The notes under the pieces were generated by a model, which saw only the letters and a list, made by a program, of their open reading frames with translations, was not told the origin of the DNA and did no database searches. Both the position numbers and the translations under genes were made by a program. A stretch of 64,000 bases of DNA from Phylloscopus collybita. Taxonomy: Eukaryota; Chordata; Aves; Passeriformes; Phylloscopidae. Location: contig JAJNNQ010000137.1 of assembly GCA_027886175.1 (NCBI GenBank), positions 31,792,001 through 31,856,000 on the forward strand. Direction: 5' to 3'. This document shows positions 12,615-25,800 of this stretch, piece after piece; the stretch's first letter is position 1; each line of letters opens with the position of its first letter.

Positions 12615-13882
12615 GTGAAATGAACCCATATAATCTTGCCTTTCCATCATCCATCAAAAAGACAAAGATTGAAAAACACATGGCAGGACATATAACCAAG
12701 CAAATTCTAAGATTTTAATCTAAAGCAGTCATGACAGATTGGCTGATGGACAATGACCTTTGTCTCTGGATTCAGCCAGGACATATTTAATGTTGAATCC
12801 TAAAGTTAAGATTAACTTTAACTCACACTCAGCCCTCAGTGGAGTCAGTGGAGAATAATGAAAACATATGTTGCTCCAGATACCCATGACTTTTGAATGT
12901 CTTGACTGCTAAAGGAGCCTACCTTGACATTTACCCTATTTCAGACAAGGATAGGTGAACACAGGCTTTTCCATTGCACCAATTGCAAATTTGGCAGTGG
13001 TGGGGAGGCATGGTGTCTGTATTTCAGCTTTGAAAGGATTATCTGAGGTTACAAAACTAAATGCAGCAGTGAATTCACTTCTTCCTTCACCATACCTTAC
13101 TTCACAGACATAAAAAAAAGCCATGCAAAAGATAGGTACATGTTACAGTGTCACATTTAGAAAAACAAAAATGTTCCTTCCATTGCAACACTACATGTCG
13201 GCTATCAAAGTGAGAAGAAAATTATATGACTTCTTTCTTAACTTCTTTTTGACACATACTAATAAGCTTTAAAATCATCTTTTTATTTCTTGACTTTTTT
13301 TCTTAGGGATCATTAGGCATTCTTATTGCACATTTCATTACATGGTTGGGCAAGAATTAACATTTGTAAAACTAGAAAAACTTTAATTCTCACAAGGTGA
13401 ATGACAGTTTTTAAGATTTGATAAACAACCTTCTAAAATAGTGCACCTTTTGTCAGCAATGTGAGGATCTGAATAATAGGCTCTTATTTTCCATTTTGGA
13501 ACTTCAATTTTTTCCTTCCTTGTGTTTTATGACTCGACAGTCATAAAGTTTTAAGTTTGACAAGATGCTGGATTTGTATGACTGCAGAAGGAGACAGTAT
13601 TTAACCTAGCAATAGGATGTCCCTAATAATGTAATGTCACATTTAATACTGAACTCCTTGAAGAGGTGACGGACATTCCTGCAAACAGAGCATCCTACAT
13701 ATGATGCACTTACTTCTGTTAAAAAGAGCACACAATGAGAAAAGGGAATTTGGATAATTTCTTTGACAAATTCCAAGAGTCTGACACAATTATACATGTA
13801 CTTCTTTTATCCATAAAACAATGAAATTACAATTTTAGCATGTCAAGGTTCCAACATTACAGACACTAGTAGCACCTTGCTG
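11084..13882. other. Non-coding sequence with a long poly(A) tract
   Basis: No gene is visible. Open frames at 11353-11565, 12118-12384 minus, 12936-13124 minus and 13606-13797 minus are short and have no recognisable similarity. The minus-strand frame 12484-12699 encodes a poly-Phe run only because it crosses the 50-A tract. Confidence 0.65.
12554..12611. repeat. Poly(A) tract (50 uninterrupted A)
   Basis: An A7 run, one G, then 50 A residues (12562-12611). I see no flanking direct repeats and no recognisable gene sequence upstream, so there is no support for a processed pseudogene. Neither side matches CR1, whose 3' ends are not polyadenylated. It may be a simple expanded homopolymer or an assembly-sensitive artefact. 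Confidence 0.88.
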
Positions 13883-14075
13883 TATCACAGAATAATAGGA
13901 TATGCTGAGTTGGAAGCAACTCACAAGAATCATCAAGTCCAATCCCTGCTCCTGCACAAGATCATCTCCTAGAGTCACACCATGTACCAGAGGGTGCTGT
14001 CCAAATGTTTCTTGAACTCTGTTAGGATGGTGTTGTGACCACATCCCTAGGGAGCCTGTGCTCAATGCCCATATG
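13883..14075 (-). mobile_element. CR1 LINE 3'-end fragment
   Basis: On the plus strand the stretch begins TATCACAGAATAATAGGATA and continues with 'gagttggaagcaactcacaa' and 'aatcatcaagtccaatccct'. This is the reverse complement of the CR1 3' terminus, including its short terminal repeat-like motif. Further in, 'gtccaaatgtttcttgaact' and 'gggagcctgtgctcaatgcc' are also CR1 landmarks. The element is therefore on the minus strand, 5'-truncated to about 190 bp, as is normal for CR1. It is less decayed than the copy at 6840-7695. The 76-codon frame 13835-14065 (minus) is merely a stretch of this fragment. Confidence 0.9.
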
Positions 14076-17000
14076 TATATGAGAATATGATACTGCTGAA
14101 AGCAATTTCTTATATTTTATATTCAATAAGGGCCTGGTTGCAATTCTTTTCTTTGAATCAGTTCTAGCTTCCATCTTAACATTTCTTTGTTCAATATCAG
14201 TTAGTGGGAGAAATAACTATTGTCTCCTCTTCCCAAAAACTCTGGGGAAAGTGGCTCAGAAACTCCAGACTATGTATTGCATTCTTCCAAACGAACCCAT
14301 TCAGCAATTCAATGTTGCTCATAATTGAGTACTATTTAGTGCATTAATTCCATTGGGGATTGCTGATAATTATACCCCAGTATGATTTCCTCAAAGATAT
14401 CATACAGACCCTTGATAAACAGCTGAGGAGAAAAATCAGGGGATTAAGTGTAATTATAGCAAAGTGGTTTGCTATTAAAATAATTGAATAAAAAGTAATT
14501 GGATTATATGTGATCTTCAGCAGCTCCGAGAATTTAAACATTAATTAAATTATCATACTTCTCATTCAGAAATGGAGGGATTGAATATTAGCTATTTTGA
14601 CACTAACAAAGCAGTAGAAACAGAATACAAAATATTTGTGCTGCATTTAATGCTCAATGTTACAGTCACTCTTTAGGGGTTCATTATATCTTTGTGCCAT
14701 TCTTTATGACTACCCCTAAATGCCAAAGTGTGCATGCAGTGGGTCGTTCTAAAAGGATCATAACTTCAAGAAATACTGTCTGCTTTTCATAAAGACTCAG
14801 GTTTTTCACATTATGGATGCTGTATATTCTGATGTATAATCAATAAAGGCAAGGGTAAGAGGTAATATTGTAGATGACACTGTCTAGCACAATGAGACAG
14901 GGCCACTGAGGTACTGTTGGAAAAAAAGAATAAAAGATATAACACATTCAAAGCATTGTTCAAAATGTACATGTTGTGACCTCTGTATCTGTGAAAGCCT
15001 CTAATGGTATAATGAACTGTCTTGGCTGAAACAGTAAATAAAAATTGATGGAAGGTAAGGTATAACTGGGAGAGGAAGCAATCAAGATTTTGTTGGGGTT
15101 TTTTTTTCATTTTCTTTGCCTTATTCTGAGCAGAAAATGCTCTGTGGGTTGGACACTTGGTGTTTAAAATGGAAGTGAGGCAGCTGAACCCAATGCCTTT
15201 CAACAGGAGTCAGCTGCCTACCACTGAAAATAATAATTTTTATTAATCCAAAAGAAAGCCTACTATATTCAATGCACTTAGTCTCATTTTCCAAGTTCCT
15301 GTGAAGAGATAGCCAGTCCACCTTGAATCTGTCAACATTTGCATCACATCTATTAGGTGGTATTAAAAAAAATAATTAAATGTAAAATGTCATTTTAGGT
15401 TATATAATGAATGCAGATATTTAATTCACTTTATCATTGATTTGCCTTACTTGATCCATATTTCTTCTTTAAATATCTCTTTGGCAATTTCAGTGCTGTA
15501 AGCCCAATATTCAGAACTCATCATCAGGCTCAAAGAATCATCCACAGTAGTTGTTCTAAACCAGGGAGTAGGGCACACGAAGCATGTACGCATGATGTAG
15601 TGTTCTAAAACTGCCTAAACTGTTAGCCTGAATCATTTATTCATACACTTAAATGCATTGCAAAAAAATATTTAACAGATTATAGTCTGTATGATCACTG
15701 TTAAGATACTTCAGTGTCATCTCCACATGTTGCTTCAAGTCCACCCACCTCCTTCCAACACTTTGTTATAGGCTCTTGATATCTGAGTGGTACTGACAGG
15801 TAACACTGTAAGTGGGGAAGGGGGGGTACTCTAACTCAAGAACTATCAAAACCTTCATAACAAAACAGGTCAAATAAAATATAGTTGAGACAACAGTGAT
15901 TAAAATCAAGTAAAACCCTAATAATAAGAAACTGCGATGACCGTGTGCAATCAGTTCTGAGAAATGGAGCAATTAAACTGATTTAAGAATCAATCAGATT
16001 TACTACATGAGACATGAGATTTCTCATTGCATGATACATAGAAAGCTTATATTATAGAAGTAGATGCTTCAAACTGAAGTAAAAAAAGGGGTTAATTTTC
16101 CTACATTATTTACCTGTAGTCTTTGGTCACATAATTGAGGGGGGTCAATTCCAGCATTTTCTCTAGAGGCAAATTTGTCTAATATTTCTAACATGGTCAA
16201 TAAGATTTCAAAGTTTATGCCATACTCATATGGAAGTGCATGTAATGAGACCCCCAAACTATCAAAAGCAGATTAAATCAATTAAATCAAGAAGTGGATC
16301 TTCTGAGAATGTCACAACAGTCCAACCGAGATATAAAAAAAATGCATTAGCTTTTCAGAGGCATATTTGAAATGCAAGGTAAGATCCACTCAGGGTGTCT
16401 CAGAGACCAGAAATTAGAATTAAGTATTACTTTGAAGATCAGTTCAAGGATGAATCAAGAATAAAAACAACACACCTGGATAACATTAAATTCTTAGAGG
16501 TGTCAGACATCATATATCCAGGTAATTTCCAAAAGTAGGTACAGTTACAAGCTTTTTAGAGTTCAACCCTTGAAAACTTTTTTGTTAGCTGTGTTTTGAT
16601 GTTTATTAAACAAATCTTCAAATATCACCCCATTCTATTAAAATTGACATTAGAATCTGATGCAGGACATTTGATATCTAACCAACAGTGATGATCATAT
16701 TTAACTTTTAAAACGTTTCTTCACTATCCTATACAACACTCTCTATATGCTTGGAAGGTTAAAACACACAGAAAGATTGTATATTTAGCCAGTGTCAGAA
16801 AGTGATGGTTAACTAAATGAAATACTGTGTCCAAGTATGAACACCAGTTGTCAGCTTCCATTTGGAAGTGTTTTTGTTTGGAAGACAGTAAGTGGTTTTA
16901 CCAAGAATAACGAGTGAATTTTTCTGCATTGCTCTGGAATTAAAATATGTAACATTATCACAGTTATAAAAGACATCTGAAAATGGGTTAGATTAGAAAA

Positions 17001-19114
17001 CAAACAAGCAGCTACAACAGATAATTCTCAATTCCTAACTATATGTTCTTTACGATCAACTATAAATATTTATATAATTTGCATTATTTTATTTAATTTA
17101 TCAAATATTTTGATAATTTAGATAAAATGGCTTTGAGAACTGTGACCTTGCTAAGCTTATAGCAACCTTTACAGTTGAGTTATCACCTCTTGAAAAATGG
17201 CATTATTATGAAACTGCTGACACAACCTTTACTATAGCAATGCTACTGTAAGGAAATTTATAACAGGCAATCAAGCCTCTGGGATATCTCAGATACTGTC
17301 ATCTCTTGATGCATTTCTTGGTACCAAAATGATCAAAAGAATGACAATTAAGATGCTTGTATTGTTGTAATAGCTTATCAATGCAATGCTAGAAAGAACA
17401 ATGAAGCGATTTAATTTTTAACATCTCTTAGCCATTTCCTTGGGAAATGCAAAATTAAATAATTCTTGAAAAGAAAAGGTAAGAATTGAACTAAGTAATG
17501 ATGCTCCTTGAAGACTACAATTATCATTACCTCTTATTCCCACCAACTGTATCATGGCTTATAATACCAAACCAGCAATAGGATCCTTAAAAAATAAAAA
17601 TCAAAGACATATATAATACTGAATTTTGGCTTAAAAGGAAGTAAGTACCAGTTCATATCACCAGTTTGGTGATCCAAATATCTCAATTACTTCGCAGACC
17701 AGTATTTGGCATTGCAGAATCAGCACTTATGCAAGGTTCATGTTGTACTTGTTGATAAACTCTGAAGACATATCCTTACAGGCACATCTTTGTCACAGAC
17801 ACTCAGGTTGAATAATCTGAAGACATTGCTGAACTTCATGTAATAATTGAAAGGTCCACAAAATTCAACCTCGCAGTATGCTTCTTTGATTTTTAACAGA
17901 ACTCCAGAAACTACAATCAAGAAATACTATTCCATTTTCTGAAATGCTTTGTCTGTCACATATTCTGTGGTTTTGTATAAGGATACGGCTTTTAATCTAG
18001 CTATGTTGCATTTTTTGGGTGTAATGTGACAGTGTCTGCCCCATGAACCTGCCAAGTATCAAGTAACTGTCATATAATTTATGAACTAAAAAAGCCTATT
18101 TCCATTTCTCATTACACAAACCTTATCAAATTCCTAACCCTGCAGTAGATCCTGAGGGAAAAACAGAACAAGAATTGCATAAAAGATAATTGTATGTAAC
18201 TAGCATGGTTATTTTTTTCTTTGATAAATCAATTTATACAAAGTTGAAAGACATCATATTGGCAAATGATAAACATTCAGCATGCCTAGAAGCTAAGAAA
18301 ACAAGAGGAATGTAGATTGCAGAGAAATACAAAATGAAAAAGCAAAAATATTTTCTCAAAATTTTTTGAGACAAGACGCATCATGTGAAATCAGAGAACT
18401 GGCAAACATAGTAGTAAAAGATCTAAAGCTTTGCCCATTGGTATTTTGCCTGTTTAAAGATAAGATAAGGTGACTTTTTCAACTAATGTATTTCAAGATG
18501 TAGCTGAGACATCACTTCAAAGTTAAAAGTTCAGTAAGCAAAAGCAAGTTTTGTAACTGAAGATAAAACATTCACAAAGAGACTTCCTCTTGTTTATCAC
18601 CATGGTGAATGCTTAATCACATTTAGGAGAAACACTGCAGTAGATAAGTGTTATATTTGGGCTTTTGTAGTCCCTAGGGACATGTCAGTATTCCCAGGCA
18701 TGAACAAAGAAAAGACAGAGCCATCTCTGATCCGGAAATTATTTTCAAAATGCTAGTTCACTAGAAACACTCGTGCACTAATAGTTTCTAGAATGGTCAC
18801 GCAGGGACCCATTCTGTTTCAGCTCAGAGCATGAATAGCTCTAGCTAGCAAACTTCACACCCTATAGACATCCAGGGAGAGGGTGATTGACCTTGCATGA
18901 TTTGCTGTTTACAGCCCTTTCTACAAGACTGGCAGAACAGATAACATTTTCTCTCCACAGAAGAGCTGAATGTGTGATGGTGAGAACAGCTTCAAGAGCA
19001 CAGGCTCTCCTTCCCAGAGAAAGAGATGATAGGGCCTTTGTAGACTGAAACAGTCTGTGAAAGAAGTTCAGTTCTATCACCTGTTTCAGGAAAACATAAT
19101 TCACAGAGGGTTGT

Positions 19115-19226
19115 TAGTTTTTTGGGGTTTTTTTTTTGGGGGGGGGGGAAGGAGGGGTGGTATTTTTGCTTGGGTTTTTTTTTGTTTTTGTTTTTTTTTG
19201 TGTTTGTTTGTTTTTTTGGGTTGGGT

Positions 19227-19260
<34 letters not shown>

Positions 19261-19273
19261 GTTTTTTTTTTTA
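19115..19273. repeat. Extreme G/T-rich low-complexity tract
   Basis: About 160 bases consist almost only of T and G on the plus strand, with a single C near 19170 and a few A residues around 19149-19165. It includes an 11-G run (19138-19148) followed closely by GG, GGGG and GG, and a T run of about 32 near 19228-19259. The overlapping open frames encode only Phe/Gly runs on one strand and Lys/Pro runs on the other, and are not genes. Length errors are likely in raw reads across this tract. Confidence 0.9.
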
Positions 19274-21271
19274 ATGTTCTCTCCTGCTCTGTAAAGGAAA
19301 AAGCACCTTGAATACAAATAATAAGAACAGGTAAGTAAGCCACTAGTGATGGTGGGTTTAAATAAGCACTTATCCATTTGAAATTATTCTGCTGCTGACA
19401 ACTGGTTGAAGGATTATCTAAGAGTTAGCAAGGAAAAATCTTTTGTGTCTAGGATTAAGTGATTCTGGGTCTATATTGCTACAAACAGAGGCACAACTGC
19501 AATCTTATTTCTGAGTCTTTGTCATTAAGACAACTCTGTCTGTCCTGTTTCACCCTCCTTTAAAAGGTTTGAGAATGTAGACAGTAACAGCAGCCTACTG
19601 AGGAACATTTCTGAGCTTCTGAATTGGGTAGGTGCTTGAAGTAATGTGACTTTTTTTCCTCATTAATCAAACATTCTCGTGTAACAAAACATCAGCTTTA
19701 CAAAAGAGGCCCTGAAATTTAAAGTGGATTTAGTCATTATTGCATGCATATTATAATCTCTCTAGTTTTTGATTAGTAACCCCAAGTTTTCATGGGCCCT
19801 GACATGGGCTAGCAGAGAGCAAAGGTCCTGTCAAGTGAGAGTAACTCAAGAGCTTTCTGTATGTCCACACTTACTTTTTCTCTCTACCTCCTCAGACAAA
19901 TTGACCTGAGGCATTAGAACCAGCATCTATTTTGTTTGCAGAGATGGGTCAGAGGAATTCTGTACCTGACTGCCTGAAAGCAAGACTTGGCTCCTCTTGG
20001 TATAGTAGAGCTGAATAAAAAGGAATAGTTAAGAGTCGTTGTAGAGCTTCTAGTGACTTTGTAAGAGTCTGATAGTTTCCATGCCCTGAAAATGTTCAGC
20101 GACTGAGAACTTTATGGATGATGTTGACTGTCACACAGTGGACTAACAATCTCCATTTGAGTTACATAAAAAGAATGAAAAAAACAGTCATATTCATAAC
20201 TTATCTGAACAAACTGGACTGGTTATTCACAATACAGTGATTTGACAGAAATACATACAGCTTCCATATAGAAAAGGAGACCTAGTAATTATTCCTTCTG
20301 CATGTTTGCAGCCTTCTCTATAAAAAGGGAATGGAATGATCCAGATATAAACTGAGGCATTTATGTGGTAGCTATATGTGTCTAACTGGTGGGTACAAAT
20401 GAAGAAAACTAAAGTATGTATATTTACAGATCAGTATTTTTTTTTCTCACAACACAGCAAAACTTTAATGACAATTTTATAATAAAAAATATACATATGA
20501 GTCCAAAGAGAATTCAGCAGAGCAAAGTCTGAATAAAATGCATTGCAGCATTAGCAGTAGGACAATAACCATAGATATGAATAGAAATATTTAAGATATA
20601 GAAGATAAATATGAGGTTAGCTTAAAAATTCTATCTTCATTATGCTGTTCCAGCTTCTGTTTCAAGAGTTTGACTACCTGTCTGTCACTCTCCTTCTTCA
20701 ATAACTTTTTTTAACCCATTGAAAACAAATCTAAGAAAGGTATTTATATATGAAAGATATTAAAGATATTAAAATCTTGTACTCGTGTTTCACAGCACAG
20801 TGAATGAAATTAAAATTTATTTTTTCAAGCCTCCTGTTTGGTATAGCTAGTCAACAGAACAAGTCTTTTGTTTGTTACTAGAGACTGTAGATTGTGTTCA
20901 TTTTAAATAGTCAGCTGGACAGAAAAAGAAAAGGTGTCTTCTCTGAAGGTTATGTTGTTCAACTGAAGAAGATCCCTTCTGGGAGAGTTCCCTGTAAACA
21001 ATGAAAACTGAGAACATGCAAGCCAGAATTCTCCAGCACAGCCTGGACTAAAAGACTCCAAAGACTCCAAGGGCAGAGAGAAGACATATTGTCTAACTAA
21101 CACTAACAGAAAAGTGAGTTTTCAAAAATCCAGATGTGATTGCAAAATCATTGCAACCATTTTCAAGACCTTTTCAAGAATGTGGTAAGACAAGGAATAA
21201 TTTTTTCCAAATCCTTACTACCTTATCACAGCCATTAAATTATGCTCATTCATAAGGTTTTTCTCATATAG

Positions 21272-21304
21272 ATTGTGTTAAATTAAATTGTGTTAAATTA
21301 AATG
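21272..21304. repeat. Two-copy 15-bp tandem duplication
   Basis: The unit TTGTGTTAAATTAAA occurs twice head to tail. It is a simple local duplication with no visible function. Confidence 0.85.
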
Positions 21305-22191
21305 TATTCTAACTTCTAACTCCTTTCAGTGTTCTCAGCGATTCTAAAAGGGTAACTATGGTAGCAGTCTGACTAAAAACTCACAGAAAAAAAGTTTGGA
21401 AGCTTTACAAACAATATATTTCATATTATTGGACCTAATGTTGCAGAAGGATTTGTCAACAATGCCCTGGCAGAATATCTGGAAAATTATAAGTGCAACA
21501 TATCAGCTGGTCACACACACAGGTTGTAAATAATTATGATAATTATCTTTCCTTCTAGAGATGTGTTCATTTCTGCCTCGGGATTATCAGAATTATCAAC
21601 AAAGAATAAAACACCTCCACTAAATATGAAGAAGAGAAATCACACTGCCTGCAGTAGGTTTAACTAATAGCTCAGGTAGAAGAGTGTGGTTAGCTGTACA
21701 CGCACAAGTTTGTTTGTACTTCAGAAACAAATTTCATTCCAAGTGTTTCAGTGAAATAATCACCAGCACAACTCTGTAGGGTCTTCTCAGTGCCTTTGAC
21801 AAGGTGGCAAGACTGATAACAATTCACTTCACCCTGAAGAAAGTTCCCTCCCTGTAATTCCCTTCAGGCATCTCAGGGGAACTGTAGGGCTTCTACTTGA
21901 AGGTTATCTAAAAGAAATGCCTCTGGATACAAGATACGAGGTTTTCACCAGCAGACATAATGGCAATATTTGAGTACTTTTTGAATCTTTTTTTTTTTTT
22001 TTCACAGATGCAAGGCAATATTGTTATGATAAGATCTGCAGTTGTTTCTCTCAAGTTTTGAGTACAATTTGTTGATCATCTAATACCACATTCCTTTCTT
22101 CTAGAAACCAATGGAACCTTTGTCACATTTTACTTCAGAAATATTCTTTTATGTTAGCCAGAGGTAGACACTTTGAGTTATGTTTTGTCCG

Positions 22192-22827
22192 TGTCCTAGG
22201 TTACAATGTAAAATTGTGCCCAAGGTATGTATTCTATCCCCATGAGCCGTTGGAGCCAAGGTGGGGCAGCGTTTTCCTTATCTTCTGTTAACAATGCCTT
22301 GCCACATGACTCATAGATAACTTTCTCTGGGAGTTATCTCTGTTTAATGGGCCATCAAGGACCCATTGCATGACTCACAGAATGAGATCATCCCATTGTG
22401 AGATGCTCTGCCCAGGGGGAGGAGCCAAGCATTCCCCCTGGATATAATCCAGGGTTTGAGACATCACAAGCAGCTTTTATCCACTGGACTCCCAGAGGAG
22501 ACAAGAGCTACCAGACGGAACCACTGCTTTGACAAGAACATCTCATCTGGTTCCTCTGGATTCCTGGAGGAAAACTAGACCCTTCTCACCATCACTGGAC
22601 CCTTCTCACCATCACTGGACCCTTCTCTCTCAGGATCTTCTCTACTCCAACAGAACCACATCTGCCACTCCAGGAGGACTTACTTTTGGACTGCTTCAAA
22701 CACCCTGACCAACAGGGTGTCAGGTTGTATTGTTCCTTTTATTTTATTTTACCTTTTTTCCTCTCTTCTCCTATTAAATTGTATCTCTGACTGGGAGTCT
22801 CACTGGTTTTGCTTTCAAACCAGCACA
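22192..22827 (+). mobile_element. Solo LTR, family A divergent copy 2
   Basis: This 636-bp element begins TGTCCTAGGTTACAATG and ends CTTTCAAACCAGCACA. Flanking 5-mers are GTCCG (22187-22191) and ATCCG (22828-22832), a target-site duplication with one mismatch. It shares the central block with the other family-A LTRs: GATGCTCTGCCC, CTCCAACAGAACCACATCTG and GACCAACAGGGTGTCAGG. Differences are an extra segment after the TATA-like GGATATAATCC (about 22440-22450), a perfect two-copy 20-bp tandem repeat near 22580-22622, and an unrelated 3' end with ATTAAA at 22773-22778 as the likely poly(A) signal. I read it as an older or separate subfamily, or a recombinant LTR. No internal retroviral sequence adjoins it. 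Confidence 0.88.
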
Positions 22828-25800
22828 ATCCGGATCCACACAATCAATTTACAAAGCTTTTACAACTCAAATTCTGCTTCTAACTCTTCTTGAATTGTGA
22901 ATCAATTCTTCCTACCAAGACACAGGATTTCACACAAGTTTTATTTCCAACAATGTGCCCCTTGTTCATTCAATCTCGTGACCTGACATTGCCATTAGGC
23001 TGTCACCCTCTTTCTGAAGTTCCCCTTTTAACTCATGTCATTCAATGTATTGACACCACCCTTCACCCTTGGAATCACTTGCAAATTCCAGGGCTTATAC
23101 TTCTGAGTAAGTTACTGCAGCTTAATTTTGCCTGATATGCAGTAACTAATAATTTGTACATATTTTGTGCAGGTTAAGGCATTTTAATGCAAGTTGAGGC
23201 ATTTAAGAAGCTGTACTAGTAGTGTATTTTATCCATTTTCATTGTTAAATTGAGACACTTTACTTCTCATTGTTAGGGATCTAAAACTGTATACATATAT
23301 GTTCATTTGATGTGTGATGCCTTTTTAGCATAAAAATGGATCAAGACTTTATCCTTTATTAATTTATTTGAATTAAGTACAGAATTACCTTACACGTCTC
23401 ATTTGAATGGTATCCTGTATCTCTCCTCCAGACTCCTATTCAGATTTTGAATCCTTAAGAACTCATTGCCATTTTCATTTTGATGACCACAACTGGGATC
23501 TAATATTTCTGGTTGTGGCATGTGTCTGTTGATTGTCTGAACTAGATCTAAAGAAGTAACCATAAATTCAACATCAGGACTTCTAAAAACATGAGATCAA
23601 GGATCCATGTGTTATGGATAGTATGATGATAATTCATGGTTGATCTGGCTTCTGCTACTTCTATTTCTTCTACTATTGTCCATTCCTGTCTGCTGCTAAC
23701 AGCTTCCCAGTAGTACAGACTTATTTATTAACCTCCCATATCTTTCTGCCAAATTTTGACTTGTAGAAAAATATAGCCATTCCTTTTAACTCTCCCTACT
23801 CCTCTAGTCTCATTAGCATTGTTACTCCTTCTGCTGTGTTATGATAAAGAGGTTCCCTGCTGTGTCTCTGGCAAGAAATGCAGTGCTGCACTAAATTTTA
23901 GATTAAATCATTTAATGCATGGCTTCAATGTCCTACTTTGATTATGTGTATCAGTGGTTAAAATACAGAAGAAAAAGACAACATACACTGTACTAGATAA
24001 CTTTAAAGATTTTGCTTTTCATCTGACTGTGCATGCAACCATGATTTATAGGCAAGAACTCCATGCAAGGTAAATAATATCCATTTAAAAAGGGTCAGCC
24101 TTAAGTAGAAAACCCCACAGTTTCAAATCCTAAAATATGAGGTTTGGATCTTTATTTATGAGGAGTATTAAAATAACCCTTCCATACTTTTTCATTGCTA
24201 AAACAATTGCACCATTAAGACAATGGAAAATTGCTATATAAATCCCACTTAAATCTCTCATGATCCTTCTTGTAAGAGTACAAAAAAAAAAAATCTTCTT
24301 TTGCTTTTAGGCAGAAGGAAAGTCCTCAAATCCACTTACACCTAAGACATTTCAGCCCTATGAGATAGCATGGAATGCAGGGTAATTCATTTTTTTGTCT
24401 TGCCTCTGAATATCTGGAAAGCAGATTACATTCTGCTTTATGGCTCAAGTTACCGCTGAACTCATTCATAAAAATCACATTTTAAAACATTGATAATTAG
24501 TATCAATGTAGTATGCCTCTTAATTCCATCTCCATTTCAAAATTATTTAGTTGGCCACTGTTTAGCAAGGTGTGCAATAATTCTTTGCTTTGCTCTTGGA
24601 CTATACATGCGTTTTTTACATTCATCTCACTAACTACAGAACTCCATTCACATAACTGTATTTACAGGAGAAAAAAAGTCCTTAACATTAATTAAATTTG
24701 CCACTTCTTGAGACTATTAATTAACTTGTGACTCGCTTTGTGAATATCTGATGGCATTCATTGGTTTCCAAATATAACAGACACGTTATGCTTTGTGAGA
24801 TTAGAATGATGCATAAAATGTCATTACACAAGTTGTCCACTGTCATCTTAAAATCAGAAGTAGTTATGTGAAATATATTGTCTGAAAAATCAATACAAAC
24901 CTTTTATTCCCAAGAAGGTCCTTAGGTGTCATTACCATTGTTATCTGGAAATAGGGTCATCATTAGCTTTCCATGTCTGGCAGCAGCTCTTTTGTTAGGC
25001 ACAATTTTTTTTTCAAATGTTATGATTAGGACACCGTTCTAGGCAAAAATTATGAATTTTACACATTTCTCAAGTTCTGTCTGAGCAGATATATCTGGTG
25101 TTGGATTCAAAAAGGCTTTTTTGGTTAATAGGAATAAAGCACAAATGGAAGAGAAGAAAAAACGAAAAAAAAAAAAAAAGAGAAGGAAATCTTCATGCCA
25201 TACCCTATAATTATTATCTTGATTTGTATAGACTGTGGATAGATTTGAATATAAAAATATAGTTAAAAATTAAATCTGCCAGTGTTGGTCATGAAAAAAT
25301 TCAATTTATTTCAGTATGTTAAAGCACCTCAGCATTTTGTAGTTGTATTTCCAAAGGAGCAACCTGTCCTGAGATCTTAACTTTGAGCAAACCTGCAACT
25401 AACAGTTTATCCATTGAATCCATTGAAACAAATATTTGCCTCTCAATCTTAGAGCTATAAATTACACCCTGATTTTAGAGACTATCTTCACATCTCTAGG
25501 GCTTTAGGCTTAGCTCACGTGCCTTATGAACTCTTTAACTAGAGGCCAGGGGCAAAGAGGTGTTACAGAGTGGTCATGGATGTACTGAAGATGACTGTGG
25601 AATAATTTAGTGATGGAAACAATCATTTGGAGTTCTTTTGGTCTGATATTTTTAAAGAGGCACAAGAGGCACATAGCTGTGTTTTGTTCTCCATATCCAT
25701 TTCTTCACATGCTTGCCAACCTTATCTTATGGAGATATTAGGAGATGATAATCTGGTTTTTACTACAAGAGAGCCTATCTAATCCAAAGAGCAGAAAATA

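Larger units (their letters stand above)
14076..22191. other. Long non-coding stretch, mostly unique
   Basis: No gene or recognised transposable element is visible in this 8-kb stretch. The longest open frame, 130 codons at 14811-15203 on the minus strand, has no recognisable motif, has composition expected of A+T-rich DNA, and shows no sign of flanking exons. The only clear structures are the G/T-rich tract at 19115-19273, a 15-bp tandem duplication at 21272-21304, and a run of T near 21989-22003. Confidence 0.65.

Noticed and set aside
12484..12699. Open frame with a poly-Phe run
   Set aside because: The run is the complement of the 50-A tract. There is no signal of a real transmembrane protein.
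14811..15203. 130-codon minus-strand open frame
   Set aside because: No family resemblance. Length alone is not significant in 64 kb searched in six frames.
19057..19377. Gly/Phe-rich and Lys/Pro-rich open frames
   Set aside because: They are translations of the G/T-rich low-complexity tract in opposite strands.
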